A stretch of DNA of 38,024 bases from an uncultured Geobacter sp. (GTDB lineage Bacteria; Desulfobacterota; Desulfuromonadia; Geobacterales; Geobacteraceae), in NCBI GenBank assembly GCA_903925075.1, contig CAIYDQ010000253.1, positions 1 to 38,024 on the forward strand, written 5' to 3'. Both the position numbers and the translations under genes were made by a program. Position 1 is the stretch's first letter, and every line of letters starts with the position of its first letter. The notes under the pieces are model-generated. The model worked only from the letters and a program-made list of their open reading frames with translations. It made no database searches and was not told where the DNA came from. This document shows positions 16,264-25,313 of the stretch, piece by piece.

Positions 16264-17024
16264 ACCCGGTCATCGAGGTGAAAGGCGTGAGCCGCAGTTT
16301 CGGCGGGCTGATGGCGCTCAGCGAGGTCTCTTTCGCCGTGGGGGAAGGGGAGATCTTCGGGCTGATCGGACCAAACGGCGCCGGCAAGACCACCTTGTTC
16401 AACCTGGTGACCGGGCTCATGCCGGTGAGCGCCGGCAGCGTCGAGCTGCGGGGCAAGAAGCTCACCGGGCTCTCGCCGCACCGGATCGCGGAGCGAGGGG
16501 TGGCGCGCACCTTCCAGAACATCCGGCTCTTCAAGGGGCTGAGCGCGCTGGAGAACGTGATGGTGGCGCAGCACGCGCGCACCCGCGCGGGTCTTTTCAG
16601 CGGCGTGCTGCGCACCAGGGCCTGCGCCGCCGAGGAGCGCCGGGTCGAGCGCAAGGGGTGGGAGATCCTGGAATTGGTGGGGCTCGCCGGGCGCGGACTG
16701 GAACTCGCCTCCCATCTCGCCTACGGCGATCAGCGCAGGCTGGAGATCGCGCGCGCCCTGGCCCTGGAGCCGAGCGTGCTGCTTCTGGACGAGCCCGCGG
16801 CCGGCATGAACGCGGCCGAGAAGCACGGGCTCACCTCCTTCATTCGTGAGATGGCGGCTCGCTTCCGGCTCACCGTGCTGCTGATCGAGCACCACGTGCC
16901 GCTGGTCATGGACCTGTGCGACCGGATCGCCGTCTTGAACTTCGGGGAACTGATAGCCATCGGCCCGCCGGCCGAGGTGCGGGCCAACCCCGCCGTGATC
17001 GAAGCCTATCTGGGGGCCGAATAG
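16260..17024 (+). CDS. livG: Branched-chain amino-acid-type ABC transporter ATPase LivG
   Basis: Cytoplasmic ATPase of 254 residues. Walker A GPNGAGKTTLFN, Q-loop region ARTFQNIRLF, signature LAYGDQRRLEIARAL (a LivG-type variant of LSGGQ), Walker B VLLLDEPAAGMN and switch His in LLIEHHVPLVMD are all present. The GTG start overlaps the livM stop, giving translational coupling; livF starts on the base after its stop. Confidence 0.93.
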   Translation: MNPVIEVKGVSRSFGGLMALSEVSFAVGEGEIFGLIGPNGAGKTTLFNLVTGLMPVSAGSVELRGKKLTGLSPHRIAERGVARTFQNIRLFKGLSALENVMVAQHARTRAGLFSGVLRTRACAAEERRVERKGWEILELVGLAGRGLELASHLAYGDQRRLEIARALALEPSVLLLDEPAAGMNAAEKHGLTSFIREMAARFRLTVLLIEHHVPLVMDLCDRIAVLNFGELIAIGPPAEVRANPAVIEAYLGAE

Positions 17025-17735
17025 ATGGCGCTTTTGGAACTGGAAAACGTGAGCGTCGGCTACGGCTCGATTCAGGCCGTGCGCCAGTTGAGCCTGACCG
17101 TCGAGGAGGGAGAGATCGTCACCCTGATCGGCGCCAACGGAGCCGGCAAGAGTACCACCCTGCGCGCCGTCTCGCGGCTGCTCAAGGTGCGTCAGGGTGC
17201 CATCCGTTTTGACGGCCGCGACATCACCTCGCTCCCCCCCGACCGGGTGGTGCGGCTGGGAATCGCCCAGGGTCCGGAGGGGCGGCAGGTGCTGGCGCTG
17301 CAAAGCGTGCAGGACAACCTGGAGCTGGGGGCGTACGTGCGCCGCGACCGCGAGGGGATTCGCGAGGATCTGGCGCGCATGTATCGACTCTTTCCCCGGC
17401 TGGACGAGCGCCGCCACCAGCTGGCCGGGACGCTGTCCGGCGGGGAACAGCAGATGCTGGCCATCGCCCGGGCGCTGATGAGCCGTCCCCGTTTGCTGCT
17501 GCTGGACGAGCCCAGCCTGGGCTTGGCGCCGCTCATCGTGCTGGAGATCTTCTCCATCATTCGCGACCTGAACGCCCAGGGGGTGACCATTCTGCTGGTC
17601 GAGCAGAACGCCAAGTTGGCCATGCAGCACTCGGCGCGCACCTACCTGCTGGAGGCGGGCCAGATGGTGTTCAGCGGGCCTTCCTCCGAGCTTTTGGAGG
17701 ACGAGCGGGTGCTGCGCGCCTATCTGGGCGGGTAG
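17025..17735 (+). CDS. livF: Branched-chain amino-acid-type ABC transporter ATPase LivF
   Basis: Second ATPase, 236 residues, pairing with LivG beneath LivHM. Walker A GANGAGKSTTLRAV, LivF-type GIAQGPEGRQVLALQSVQDN, signature LSGGEQQMLAIARAL, Walker B LLLLDEPSLGLAP and switch segment VTILLVEQNAKLAM are intact. ATG immediately follows the livG stop. Length is normal. Confidence 0.93.
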   Translation: MALLELENVSVGYGSIQAVRQLSLTVEEGEIVTLIGANGAGKSTTLRAVSRLLKVRQGAIRFDGRDITSLPPDRVVRLGIAQGPEGRQVLALQSVQDNLELGAYVRRDREGIREDLARMYRLFPRLDERRHQLAGTLSGGEQQMLAIARALMSRPRLLLLDEPSLGLAPLIVLEIFSIIRDLNAQGVTILLVEQNAKLAMQHSARTYLLEAGQMVFSGPSSELLEDERVLRAYLGG

Positions 17736-17794
17736 GGGCCGCAAAGGGGCAACCATGCCGCTTCGAAAAATCAAAATCCTGGAAAGAGGCCACA

Positions 17795-18712
17795 GTGAAA
17801 GGTCAGAGTCTCCTCGAGTCCATCGGCTCGACTCCCATCGTTGAAATCGGCGCTTTGTGCGACAACCCGCGCGTGCGCATCATGGCGAAGCTGGAAGGGA
17901 ACAACCCCGGCGGTTCCGTCAAGGACCGCCCCGCGCGGCAGATGATCCTGGCCGCCGAGGCGAGCGGCGAACTCACCCCGGACAAGGTCATCCTGGAGCC
18001 GACCTCGGGCAACACCGGCATCGCCTTGGCGATGATCGCCGCGGCCAGAGGCTATCGCATCAAGCTGGCGATGCCCGCCTGCGTCAGCGTGGAGCGGCGC
18101 AGCGTGCTGGAGGCGTACGGCGCCGAGATCGTGCTCTCTCCCGGGTGCGAGGCCACCGACGGAGCCATTCGTCTGGCCCACAAGATCTACGCGGACGATC
18201 CCGACAAGTACTACATGCCCAACCAGTACGCCAATCCCAACAACGTGCTGGCGCACTATGAGACTACCGGTCCCGAGATTTGGCGGCAGACCGGCGGTGA
18301 ACTGACCCACGTGGTGGCCGGCATGGGCACCGGCGGCACGCTCATGGGACTATCGAGGTATTTCGGGGAAACCGAGCCGCGGGTCTGCGTGGTAGGGGTC
18401 GAGCCGGTGCTGGGGCACCAGATCCAGGGGTTGAAAAACATGCAGGAGGCCATCGTCCCGGCCATTTACGACCCCACGGCCTATCATCGCAAGCTGGTGG
18501 TGGAGGACGACGAGGCCTACGAGACGGCCAGGCAGTTGGCGGTGCGCCAGGGAGTTTTTTGCGGGATGTCGGGAGGCGCCGCCGTGGCGGGAGCGCTCAG
18601 GCTGTCGTCGGAGCTGGAGTCGGGCCTGATAGTGGTTATCATACCCGACCGGGGCGATCGCTACCTCAGCACCAATCTCTTCAAATCGATCTGCGCGCAG
18701 TGTCCGCCCTAG
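17795..18712 (+). CDS. cysK: Cysteine synthase (O-acetylserine sulfhydrylase), PLP enzyme
   Basis: Fold-type II PLP enzyme of 305 residues that would make cysteine from O-acetylserine (or O-phosphoserine) and sulfide. The PLP Lys lies in NPGGSVKDRPARQMI, the substrate loop is EPTSGNTGIALAMIAA, and the phosphate-binding loop is GMGTGGTLMG. FCGMSGGAAVAGAL near the C-terminus carries the Ser that holds the pyridine nitrogen. It could equally be CysM, since the two are hard to separate by motif. GTG start, with a gaaagagg element upstream; 59 bp after livF and ahead of a strong terminator, so it may be the last gene of the liv transcript. Confidence 0.9.
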   Translation: MKGQSLLESIGSTPIVEIGALCDNPRVRIMAKLEGNNPGGSVKDRPARQMILAAEASGELTPDKVILEPTSGNTGIALAMIAAARGYRIKLAMPACVSVERRSVLEAYGAEIVLSPGCEATDGAIRLAHKIYADDPDKYYMPNQYANPNNVLAHYETTGPEIWRQTGGELTHVVAGMGTGGTLMGLSRYFGETEPRVCVVGVEPVLGHQIQGLKNMQEAIVPAIYDPTAYHRKLVVEDDEAYETARQLAVRQGVFCGMSGGAAVAGALRLSSELESGLIVVIIPDRGDRYLSTNLFKSICAQCPP

Positions 18713-18758
18713 CACCGCGACCGATCGTAATTTAAAATCGACGCCCTGACAACAATGA

Positions 18759-18793
18759 AAAAAGGGACCAGTTTTGTAAACTGGTCCCTTTTT
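18759..18793 (+). terminator. Rho-independent terminator, probably bidirectional
   Basis: Perfect 16-bp stem: aaaaagggaccagttt (18759-18774), loop tgt, then the exact complement through 18793, which ends in a T run. The A run on the left arm serves as the T run for the opposite strand, so it can end both the cysteine synthase transcript and the leftward tRNA-Cys transcript. Confidence 0.93.
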
Positions 18794-18799
18794 CTATGT

Positions 18800-18874
18800 T
18801 GGAGGCGGCGCCCGGATTTGAACCGGGGAATAAAGGATTTGCAGTCCTTTGCCTTACCACTTGGCCACGCCGCC
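18800..18874 (-). tRNA. tRNA-Cys (GCA anticodon)
   Basis: On the minus strand the acceptor stem GGCGGCG pairs with CGCCGCC, followed by discriminator T and an encoded CCA (18800-18802). The anticodon loop is CTGCAAA with anticodon GCA, and the T arm contains GGTTCGAATCC. Total 75 nt including CCA. pgsA lies upstream on the same strand, and the terminator at 18759-18793 lies just downstream. Confidence 0.95.
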
Positions 18875-18935
18875 TAGTTGCTTTTGAGGAAACCGTTTTA
18901 TACCTTTTTTGTTTTTCGTTGTCAACGAAATTTTG

Positions 18936-19529
18936 CTATTTGGCGATCACCCTGATGAACTTGCTCAGATAATCGACGCCGGACCAGATGGTGATGACGG
19001 TGGCGATCCAGAGATAGAACATGCCGACATGGTGCATGTTGACGATCAGCAGCGGATGATCGAGCGAGAAGAACCAGTGGTAGTCGTAGTGCAAAAGCAG
19101 GCCGATGATGGCGACCAGTTGAAAGATGGTCTTGTACTTGCCAAGGTTGCTCGCCGGGATCACGATCCCTTCGGTGGAGGCTATGCCGCGCAGACCGGTG
19201 ATCACCATCTCGCGCCCCAGTATCACCAGCACCATCCAAGCCGGCACGCGGCCGAAAGGAAGGATCATGATCAGCGCGCCCATGACCAGCAGCTTGTCGG
19301 CTATCGGATCGAGGAATTTGCCGAAGACGGTGACGATTCCCATGCGCCGCGCCAGGTAGCCGTCCAGCCAGTCGGTGACCGAGGCGGCCGCAAAGAGCGC
19401 CGCGGCCCAGAAACAGGGGGTGCGTTGCGGGGAGAGCAGCAGCAGGCAAAGAAGCGGTATGGCGGCTATCCTCACCATGGTGATTATGTTGGGCAGGTTC
19501 AGTATTTGGGCGTGGGTGGATCTCGTCAT
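18936..19529 (-). CDS. pgsA: CDP-diacylglycerol-glycerol-3-phosphate 3-phosphatidyltransferase
   Basis: Inner-membrane enzyme of phosphatidylglycerol synthesis, 197 residues. The CDP-alcohol phosphotransferase signature D-G-x2-A-R-x8-G-x3-D-x3-D is complete: TDWLDGYLARRMGIVTVFGK then FLDPIADKL. Several hydrophobic helices are visible (LPNIITMVRIAAIPLLCLLL, LLVMGALIMILPF, LVAIIGLLL). It starts 17 bp after the transglycosylase stop, so the two are probably co-transcribed, with tRNA-Cys downstream. Confidence 0.93.
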   Translation of the reverse strand: MTRSTHAQILNLPNIITMVRIAAIPLLCLLLLSPQRTPCFWAAALFAAASVTDWLDGYLARRMGIVTVFGKFLDPIADKLLVMGALIMILPFGRVPAWMVLVILGREMVITGLRGIASTEGIVIPASNLGKYKTIFQLVAIIGLLLHYDYHWFFSLDHPLLIVNMHHVGMFYLWIATVITIWSGVDYLSKFIRVIAK

Positions 19530-19546
19530 GCTTTTTAGCCTTTACG

Positions 19547-20155
19547 CTATCGGTAGTTGTTCCTGTAGCTTAGCACCTTGGCCACGTACTGCTGGGTTTC
19601 CTGGTAGGGGGGGATGCCGCCGTACTTGGCCACGCTGTTGAGCCCGGCGTTGTAGGCCGCCAGGGCCAGCGACTCGTTCCCCTTGAAGGTGTCCAGCAGA
19701 AACCTCAAGTAGCGCACGCCGCCGCGGACGTTGTCGGAGGGGTTCAGGGAGTCGGCGACCTTCAGGCCCTGAGCGGTCTTGGGCATCAACTGCATGAGCC
19801 CTTGCGCCCCTTTGGGCGACACCGCGCTCGGGTTGTAGCCCGACTCCGCGTGGATCACGGCCTTGACCAGGGAGCTGTCCACGCCGAACTCGCGGGAACA
19901 GGAACTGATGATCGGCTCGAATTCCGCAGGGTTGCGCGCGTATCCGGGGAGCTTGAAGGCGGTGCGCAGCTTGCGGTCCCGCTGGATGTCCCTCATGATC
20001 ACCTTGTAGCGCTTGTCGGTCGGCGCATCGGTGAAATGGAGGGTGCCCTCGGCGTCTTCGTAGCGATAAATATCGGCGCGAGCGGCTGCCGGCAGGCAGA
20101 GCGCCGTCGCCGCCAGCAATAGTGTGGCAGTGAAAAGGATAGCGGACGGCTTCAA
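19547..20155 (-). CDS. Lytic transglycosylase with N-terminal DUF4124-like domain
   Basis: Periplasmic murein-cleaving enzyme, about 202 residues. A signal peptide (KPSAILFTATLLLAATALCL, then PAAARA) precedes a DUF4124-like segment (DIYRYEDAEGTLHFTDAP). The SLT catalytic domain has the Glu in VIHAESGYNPSAVSPKGAQG, then LMQLMPKTA and the LALAAYNAG motif. The TTG start at 20155 is chosen because a gggaggg ribosome-binding site lies just upstream and the signal peptide begins there; an in-frame ATG at 20230 would put 25 polar residues in front of the signal. Confidence 0.88.
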   Translation of the reverse strand: MKPSAILFTATLLLAATALCLPAAARADIYRYEDAEGTLHFTDAPTDKRYKVIMRDIQRDRKLRTAFKLPGYARNPAEFEPIISSCSREFGVDSSLVKAVIHAESGYNPSAVSPKGAQGLMQLMPKTAQGLKVADSLNPSDNVRGGVRYLRFLLDTFKGNESLALAAYNAGLNSVAKYGGIPPYQETQQYVAKVLSYRNNYR

Positions 20156-20525
20156 GCGCGGCCCTCCCTGGTGGCTTCGAACCGGCGTGTAGCTGCTGCC
20201 GGTCGACCAGCCGATGCGCCTCTTCCCCAAGAGCGGGCTCGGAGTCGGCGCGTGCTGAACATCGAAAAAGGCGAGAGGTTTCCGGCTCCTCGCCAGGGGC
20301 TCCTTGCGCTTTCCCGCCCGGGGCTTGGCCGAAGATCAGCCCCCCGCGCCGGGTGGGGCGAGAAAAAAGTCCTCAAAAGATATAGAACAATAACCGCGAT
20401 AATTCAAGGCCTAATGTGAACTGGGCCAACGATAACCTGTCAAAAGTCTTGACAAAAATCAGCGGGGGGACAATAATTTGCCAGTTTTCCAATGAAAGCA
20501 CAAATCTAGCTCAACCGGGGGAGTC
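20156..20525. other. 370-bp divergent intergenic region
   Basis: It separates the leftward transglycosylase from rightward nadB. It contains a short ggcgag/ctcgcc inverted repeat (20270-20275 with 20289-20294), a GC-rich left half, an AT-rich right half and the nadB promoter at 20449-20477. No gene or riboswitch was recognised. Confidence 0.6.
20449..20477 (+). promoter_or_regulatory. Sigma-70-type promoter for nadB
   Basis: Perfect TTGACA (20449-20454), a 17-bp spacer and AATAAT (20472-20477), about 50 bp before the nadB start. Confidence 0.65.
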
Positions 20526-22121
20526 ATGAAGTTGCAAAGTGATTTTCTGGTGATCGGCAGCGGAATCGCGGGGCTTTCCTTCGCCTTGCAGGCGGCCGCG
20601 CACGGCACGGTCGCCGTGGTCACCAAGCGTGATATAGCTGAATCCGCCACCAACTATGCCCAGGGAGGCATCGCCACGGTGTCGTCGGCGGAGGATACCT
20701 TCGACGCCCACGTCCAAGACACGCTGGTCGCCGGCGCCGGCATCTGCCATGAGGACGTGGTGCGCATGGTGGTTGAGGAGGGTCCTCAAGTCATCGAGCA
20801 TCTGATCCAGTGGGGGGTGCAGTTCACCAAGAACGGCGGCGTCTTCGACCTCACCCGCGAGGGGGGGCATAGCGCGCGCAGGATCCTGCACGCCGAGGAC
20901 ATCACCGGGCGCGAGATCGAGCGGGCGCTGGTCCAGGCGGCCCTGGCCCACGACAACATAACCATCTACGAGAACCATATCGCCATCGACCTGATCACCG
21001 AGTCGAAGGTCTTGAAGCAGAGCCTGGAGCAGAACCGCTGCCTGGGGGCCCACGTCCTCGACATCGCCGGCGGGACGGTGAAGACCTTCGCCTCCCGCAT
21101 CACCTTGCTGGCTTCGGGGGGGGCGGGCAAGGTCTACCTCTATACCTGCAACCCGGACGTGGCGACCGGCGACGGCGTCGCCATGGCCTACCGCGCCGGC
21201 GCCACCATCGCCAACATGGAGTTCATGCAGTTCCATCCGACCACCTTGTATCACGCCAACGCCCGTTCCTTTCTGATCTCGGAGGCGGTCCGGGGGGAGG
21301 GAGCGATCCTGCGCCGCCGCGACGGCACCGCGTTCATGGAGCGCTATCACCCCTTGAAGGACCTGGCGCCCCGGGACATCGTGGCGCGCGCCATCGACAA
21401 CGAGATGAAGACCTACGGCGACGACTGCGTCTATCTGGACATCACCCACCAGGACCCGGACTACGTGACCTCGCGCTTTCCCAACATCTACCAGACCTGC
21501 CTCGACTTCGGCATCGACATGACGCGCGACATGATTCCGGTGGTTCCCGCCGCTCATTATCTCTGCGGCGGCGTGGCGGTGGACGGCAACGCCGAGACCG
21601 ACGTCAAGCATCTCTACGCCATCGGCGAGGTCGCTTTCACCGGGTTGCACGGCGCCAACCGGCTCGCCAGTAACTCCCTTCTGGAGGCCGCCGTCTATGC
21701 CGGCCGCGCCTTTGGCCACGCGGTGACCACCCTGCAAAGCGAGCAATTCACCTCTCCGGAGATACCGGAATGGGATTGCGGCACCGCCACCAACTCCGAC
21801 GAAATGGTGGTGGTCTCCCAGAACTGGGACGAGATCAGGCGCTTCATGTGGAACTACGTCGGCATCGTGCGCTCCGACAAGAGGCTCGACCGGGCCATGC
21901 ACCGGATCGACCTGATCCAGGAAGAGATCGAGGAGTATTACTGGAACTTCATCGTCACCTCGGATCTGATCGAACTGCGCAACATCGCCACGGTCGCCAA
22001 GCTGATCGTTTCCTGCGCTCGCCTCAGGAAGGAGTCGCGCGGCCTGAATTTCAACATCGACCATCCGGGCGTGGATGACGTCCACTGGAAGCGCGACACC
22101 TTCATCAAAAAACGGTTCTGA
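20526..22121 (+). CDS. nadB: L-aspartate oxidase
   Basis: FAD enzyme oxidising L-aspartate to iminoaspartate, the first step of NAD synthesis; 531 residues, normal length. The FAD dinucleotide-binding motif [19 protein letters not shown] lies at the N-terminus. Family marks are [35 protein letters not shown] and the [14 protein letters not shown] loop with the FAD-contacting Arg. The C-terminal helical region ([20 protein letters not shown]) is also present. It begins a run of closely packed genes through xerD. nadA and nadC are not in the window. Confidence 0.95.
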   Translation: MKLQSDFLVIGSGIAGLSFALQAAAHGTVAVVTKRDIAESATNYAQGGIATVSSAEDTFDAHVQDTLVAGAGICHEDVVRMVVEEGPQVIEHLIQWGVQFTKNGGVFDLTREGGHSARRILHAEDITGREIERALVQAALAHDNITIYENHIAIDLITESKVLKQSLEQNRCLGAHVLDIAGGTVKTFASRITLLASGGAGKVYLYTCNPDVATGDGVAMAYRAGATIANMEFMQFHPTTLYHANARSFLISEAVRGEGAILRRRDGTAFMERYHPLKDLAPRDIVARAIDNEMKTYGDDCVYLDITHQDPDYVTSRFPNIYQTCLDFGIDMTRDMIPVVPAAHYLCGGVAVDGNAETDVKHLYAIGEVAFTGLHGANRLASNSLLEAAVYAGRAFGHAVTTLQSEQFTSPEIPEWDCGTATNSDEMVVVSQNWDEIRRFMWNYVGIVRSDKRLDRAMHRIDLIQEEIEEYYWNFIVTSDLIELRNIATVAKLIVSCARLRKESRGLNFNIDHPGVDDVHWKRDTFIKKRF

Positions 22122-22128
22122 GGGCGCC

Positions 22129-22404
22129 ATGACCATCGACGAAATCAGAGCGGAGATCGACCGGTTGGACAGCGAGCTGTTGCGGATCTTCAACGAGCGC
22201 GCTTCGCTGGCGCTCAACATCGGCCATCTCAAAAAAGGGCTCGATCTGCCGGTCTACGACCCGGCTCGGGAAAAACGCATTTTCGCGCGGATGACCGCCG
22301 AGAACCAGGGGCCCCTGGACGATCAGGCCATCGTCCGGTTGTTTGAGAGGGTGGTCGACGAATCGCGCCGGCTGGAGCGGATCATGACCAGCGGGGAACG
22401 TTAA
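22129..22404 (+). CDS. Chorismate mutase, AroQ type
   Basis: A 91-residue all-helical chorismate mutase converting chorismate to prephenate. IDEIRAEIDRLDSELLRIFN (with the catalytic Arg and following ERASLALNIGHLKK) and VYDPAREKRIFARM match the AroQ pattern, including Arg, Lys and Glu of the active site. It stands alone rather than fused to prephenate dehydratase or DAHP synthase. It starts 7 bp after nadB; an in-frame start at 22075 would overlap nadB and is rejected. The next small gene encodes a DAHP-synthase-like regulatory domain, linking both to the shikimate pathway. Confidence 0.9.
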   Translation: MTIDEIRAEIDRLDSELLRIFNERASLALNIGHLKKGLDLPVYDPAREKRIFARMTAENQGPLDDQAIVRLFERVVDESRRLERIMTSGER

Positions 22405-22419
22405 ACGGGGGGAGTTAAG

Positions 22420-22629
22420 GTGCTGATAGTCATGCGCAAAGAGGCCGATGCAGGGGCCCAGGACCAGATAAAAGCCTATCTAATCGAACGCGGCTACGAC
22501 ATTCACCAATCGACCGGCGCCAACCGGGTGATCATCGGCGTGATCGGCGATACGGAGAGCATCCCGCAGGAGGAGATCGCGGCTTTCCCGGGGGTCTTGC
22601 AGGTGGTGCGGATTGAGAAGGAAGGGTAA
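22420..22629 (+). CDS. Free-standing DAHP-synthase N-terminal ferredoxin-like domain
   Basis: A 69-residue protein (LIVMRKEADAGAQDQIKAYL, then GYDIHQSTGANRVIIGVIGD) resembling the N-terminal ferredoxin-like domain of AroF/AroG-type DAHP synthases, which mediates feedback control by aromatic products. The catalytic barrel is absent, and the gene ends cleanly with a 1-bp overlap to glnD (taatg at 22627-22631). GTG start with a gggggag ribosome-binding site. It may bind aromatic amino acids or chorismate-pathway products and modulate the chorismate mutase encoded just upstream, or a DAHP synthase encoded elsewhere. Function is inferred from similarity and position. Confidence 0.8.
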   Translation: MLIVMRKEADAGAQDQIKAYLIERGYDIHQSTGANRVIIGVIGDTESIPQEEIAAFPGVLQVVRIEKEG

Positions 22630-25313
22630 TGCAGTTAAACATTAACGGCTACCTTTCAGAGTCGCTGAAGGGCGACGGCAAAAGTTTCGAGGAAAAGCGC
22701 GGCGCCTATCTGGCCGCCGCGCGGGAGTTCCTGGAACACTTCCGCGAAGAGCTCAAGCGGGGACATCGTGAGGGCGAGGACGGCGCCTCGGTGGTGCAAT
22801 CGATCACCGCCATGACCGACGCCCTGGTGACCCGGCTCTTCACGGCGCTTTCCGACGACCTGCGGATCTCCAAGAGCGGGGAGTTGTCGCTGGTGGCGAT
22901 CGGCGGCTACGGGCGCGGCGAGCTGAATCCCTACTCCGACCTGGACTTGATGTTCCTTTACAGCGGCAAGGATTCCAAGCGGGTGGAAGAGGTGGCCAAC
23001 CGCCTGCTCTACTTCCTGTGGGATCTGCGCCTGGACGTCGGCTATTCGGTGCGCACCCTCCCGGACTGCCTGGAGATGGCGGGCAACGACGCCACGGTGA
23101 AGACGGCGCTGCTCGACGCCAGGCTCTTGATCGGCAGCGAACCGCTGTTTCGCGAGTTGAAAAAGCTGATGGTGACCCAGGTGCTCGCCAAAAGAAGCGA
23201 CGCCTTCATAACCGAAAAGCTGCAGGAGCTGAAAGGCCGGCGCGAGAAGTACGGCTCCAGCGTCTACATTCTGGAGCCGAACATCAAGGAAGGCGAGGGG
23301 TGTCTGCGCGACCTGCACGCGGCGATGTGGGTGGCGAAGATCAAGTACAAGGTCGACGAGCCGCGCGAGCTGGTGATCAAGGGGGTGCTCTCGGAGGAGG
23401 AGCTGGGCGTGTATCTCAGCTCGCTCAACTACCTTTGGCGCATCCGCAACGAGCTGCACTACCTGGCCGGCAGAAAGAACGATCAACTCACCTTCGACGC
23501 ACAGATCTCCCTGGCTCGTTTTTTCGGTTACGAGGACCGCGGCAGCACCCTGGCCGTCGAACATTTCATGCAGGACTTCTACCTGCACGCCAATCGCGTG
23601 GAGCACTTCAGTTCGGTGCTGATCGCCAAGTGCAGCCAGCGGGAGGAGGGCGCGCGCAAGATCCTGGGGTACTTCACCCGCAGGCCGGTCGGCGAAGGGT
23701 TCTACGTGATGAAGGGCGAGCTGGTGGTCCCCGACGAGTCGGTGATCGTCAAGGACCCGATCCGGCTGATACGCATCTTCGAGCTCGCCCAAAAGCAGGG
23801 AGTCGCCATCAGTCTGGCCACCAAGGGGCTGATCAGGGAGAACTTGGACCTGGTGAACGACAAGTTCCGCCGCTCCAAGGAGGCCAACGCCTCCTTCTTC
23901 AATATTTTGCAATCGGAAAAGGGGGTAGCCAGCACCTTGCAGCAGATGCACCACCTGGGCTTCCTGAACCGATTCCTTCCCGAGTTCGAGCGGATTTACT
24001 GCAAGGTGCAGCACGACGTCTACCACATCTACACGGTCGACACCCATACCCTCTTTGCGGTGGACGAGATCGCCAAACTGTGGCGGGGGGAGCACCGCGA
24101 GGCCCTGCCGCTTTTGACCCAGCTCGCCATGGAGGTCGACAAACGCTGGCTGCTGCTGCTGGCGGTGCTTTTGCACGACGTCGGCAAAGGGTCGGGGGGA
24201 GGGCACGCCGAGATAGGCGCGGACCTGTCGCGCACCATCGCGCGCCGCATGGGGCTCAGCAAGGAGGACGGCGACCGGCTGCAATTCCTGGTGAGAAACC
24301 ACCTGCTGCTGGCCCACATCGCCCAGCGCCGAGATCTGCACGACGAGCGCATGATCATTCAATTCGCCCGGCAGATGGAGAAGAGCGAAAATCTGAAGAT
24401 GCTCTATCTGCTGACCTATGCCGACATCAAGGCGGTGGGGCCGGAGGTCTGGACCGACTGGAAGGGTCTGCTGCTGCAGGAGCTTTACGAGAAGGCCTTC
24501 CAGGTGCTGGAACGGGGCGATTTCAAGCTGGAGGCCTCGGGCGACCGGGTGCGGCGGGTGAAGAGGGCGATCTTCGACCTCTTGAGCGACGACTACCAGG
24601 CTCAGCTCATCAAGGACGAACTGCAGTCGCTCAGCACGCGCCACCTGCTCTCCTACGGCTCCGAGGTGATTGCCGGCCACGTCCGAACGCTGTTGTCGTT
24701 GACCGACAACCAACTGGTGCTGAAGCTCTCGCACGAGACCGACCGAGGCTACACGAACTGCACCGTCTGCACCTACGACGAGCCGGGGCTCTTCTCCATG
24801 ATCACCGGGGTGATGGCCGCCAACGGCATGAACATCCTGGGCGCGCAGATTCACACCAACAGCAACGAGAAGGTGCTGGACATCCTGCAAGTGAACTCTC
24901 CGCAAGGCTTCGTCATCACCGACGAGGGGCGCTGGACTCGCCTGGAGACCGACCTGCGCCAGGTGCTGGCAGGCGAGGTGCGGGTGGATGCCCTGGTGGC
25001 CAAGCGGCACCGGCCGAGCATCCTGACCGACAAGGCGAAGCCCACGGTGCCGGCCAGGGTCGACATCGACAACGAGGTCTCCTCCGACTACACGGTCATC
25101 GATATCTATGCCCACGACAAGGTGGGGCTGCTCTACAGCATTACCAGCACGCTCACCAGGCTCGGGCTTTATATCGGCGTCTCGAAGATTTCGACCAAGG
25201 TGGACCAGGTGGCCGACGTCTTCTACGTCAAGGATATTTTCGGGCAAAAAGTCACCGATCCGGTCAAGCTTGAGGAAATCAGCCGCGAGCTGCTGGCCTC
25301 TATCGACAACTAG
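22629..25313 (+). CDS. glnD: PII uridylyltransferase/uridylyl-removing enzyme
   Basis: Bifunctional nitrogen sensor that uridylylates PII (GlnB/GlnK) at low glutamine and reverses this at high glutamine; 894 residues. The nucleotidyltransferase motif is GGYGRGE...SDLDL (about 92-107). The HD hydrolase motif is LLHDVGKG (His and Asp about 516-517). Two C-terminal glutamine-binding ACT domains lie at about 710-780 (CTYDEPGLFSMITGVMAANG) and 820-894 (DIYAHDKVGLLYSITSTLT). All catalytic motifs are intact. ATG overlaps the previous stop and its TAG overlaps the xerD GTG. Confidence 0.96.
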   Translation: MQLNINGYLSESLKGDGKSFEEKRGAYLAAAREFLEHFREELKRGHREGEDGASVVQSITAMTDALVTRLFTALSDDLRISKSGELSLVAIGGYGRGELNPYSDLDLMFLYSGKDSKRVEEVANRLLYFLWDLRLDVGYSVRTLPDCLEMAGNDATVKTALLDARLLIGSEPLFRELKKLMVTQVLAKRSDAFITEKLQELKGRREKYGSSVYILEPNIKEGEGCLRDLHAAMWVAKIKYKVDEPRELVIKGVLSEEELGVYLSSLNYLWRIRNELHYLAGRKNDQLTFDAQISLARFFGYEDRGSTLAVEHFMQDFYLHANRVEHFSSVLIAKCSQREEGARKILGYFTRRPVGEGFYVMKGELVVPDESVIVKDPIRLIRIFELAQKQGVAISLATKGLIRENLDLVNDKFRRSKEANASFFNILQSEKGVASTLQQMHHLGFLNRFLPEFERIYCKVQHDVYHIYTVDTHTLFAVDEIAKLWRGEHREALPLLTQLAMEVDKRWLLLLAVLLHDVGKGSGGGHAEIGADLSRTIARRMGLSKEDGDRLQFLVRNHLLLAHIAQRRDLHDERMIIQFARQMEKSENLKMLYLLTYADIKAVGPEVWTDWKGLLLQELYEKAFQVLERGDFKLEASGDRVRRVKRAIFDLLSDDYQAQLIKDELQSLSTRHLLSYGSEVIAGHVRTLLSLTDNQLVLKLSHETDRGYTNCTVCTYDEPGLFSMITGVMAANGMNILGAQIHTNSNEKVLDILQVNSPQGFVITDEGRWTRLETDLRQVLAGEVRVDALVAKRHRPSILTDKAKPTVPARVDIDNEVSSDYTVIDIYAHDKVGLLYSITSTLTRLGLYIGVSKISTKVDQVADVFYVKDIFGQKVTDPVKLEEISRELLASIDN

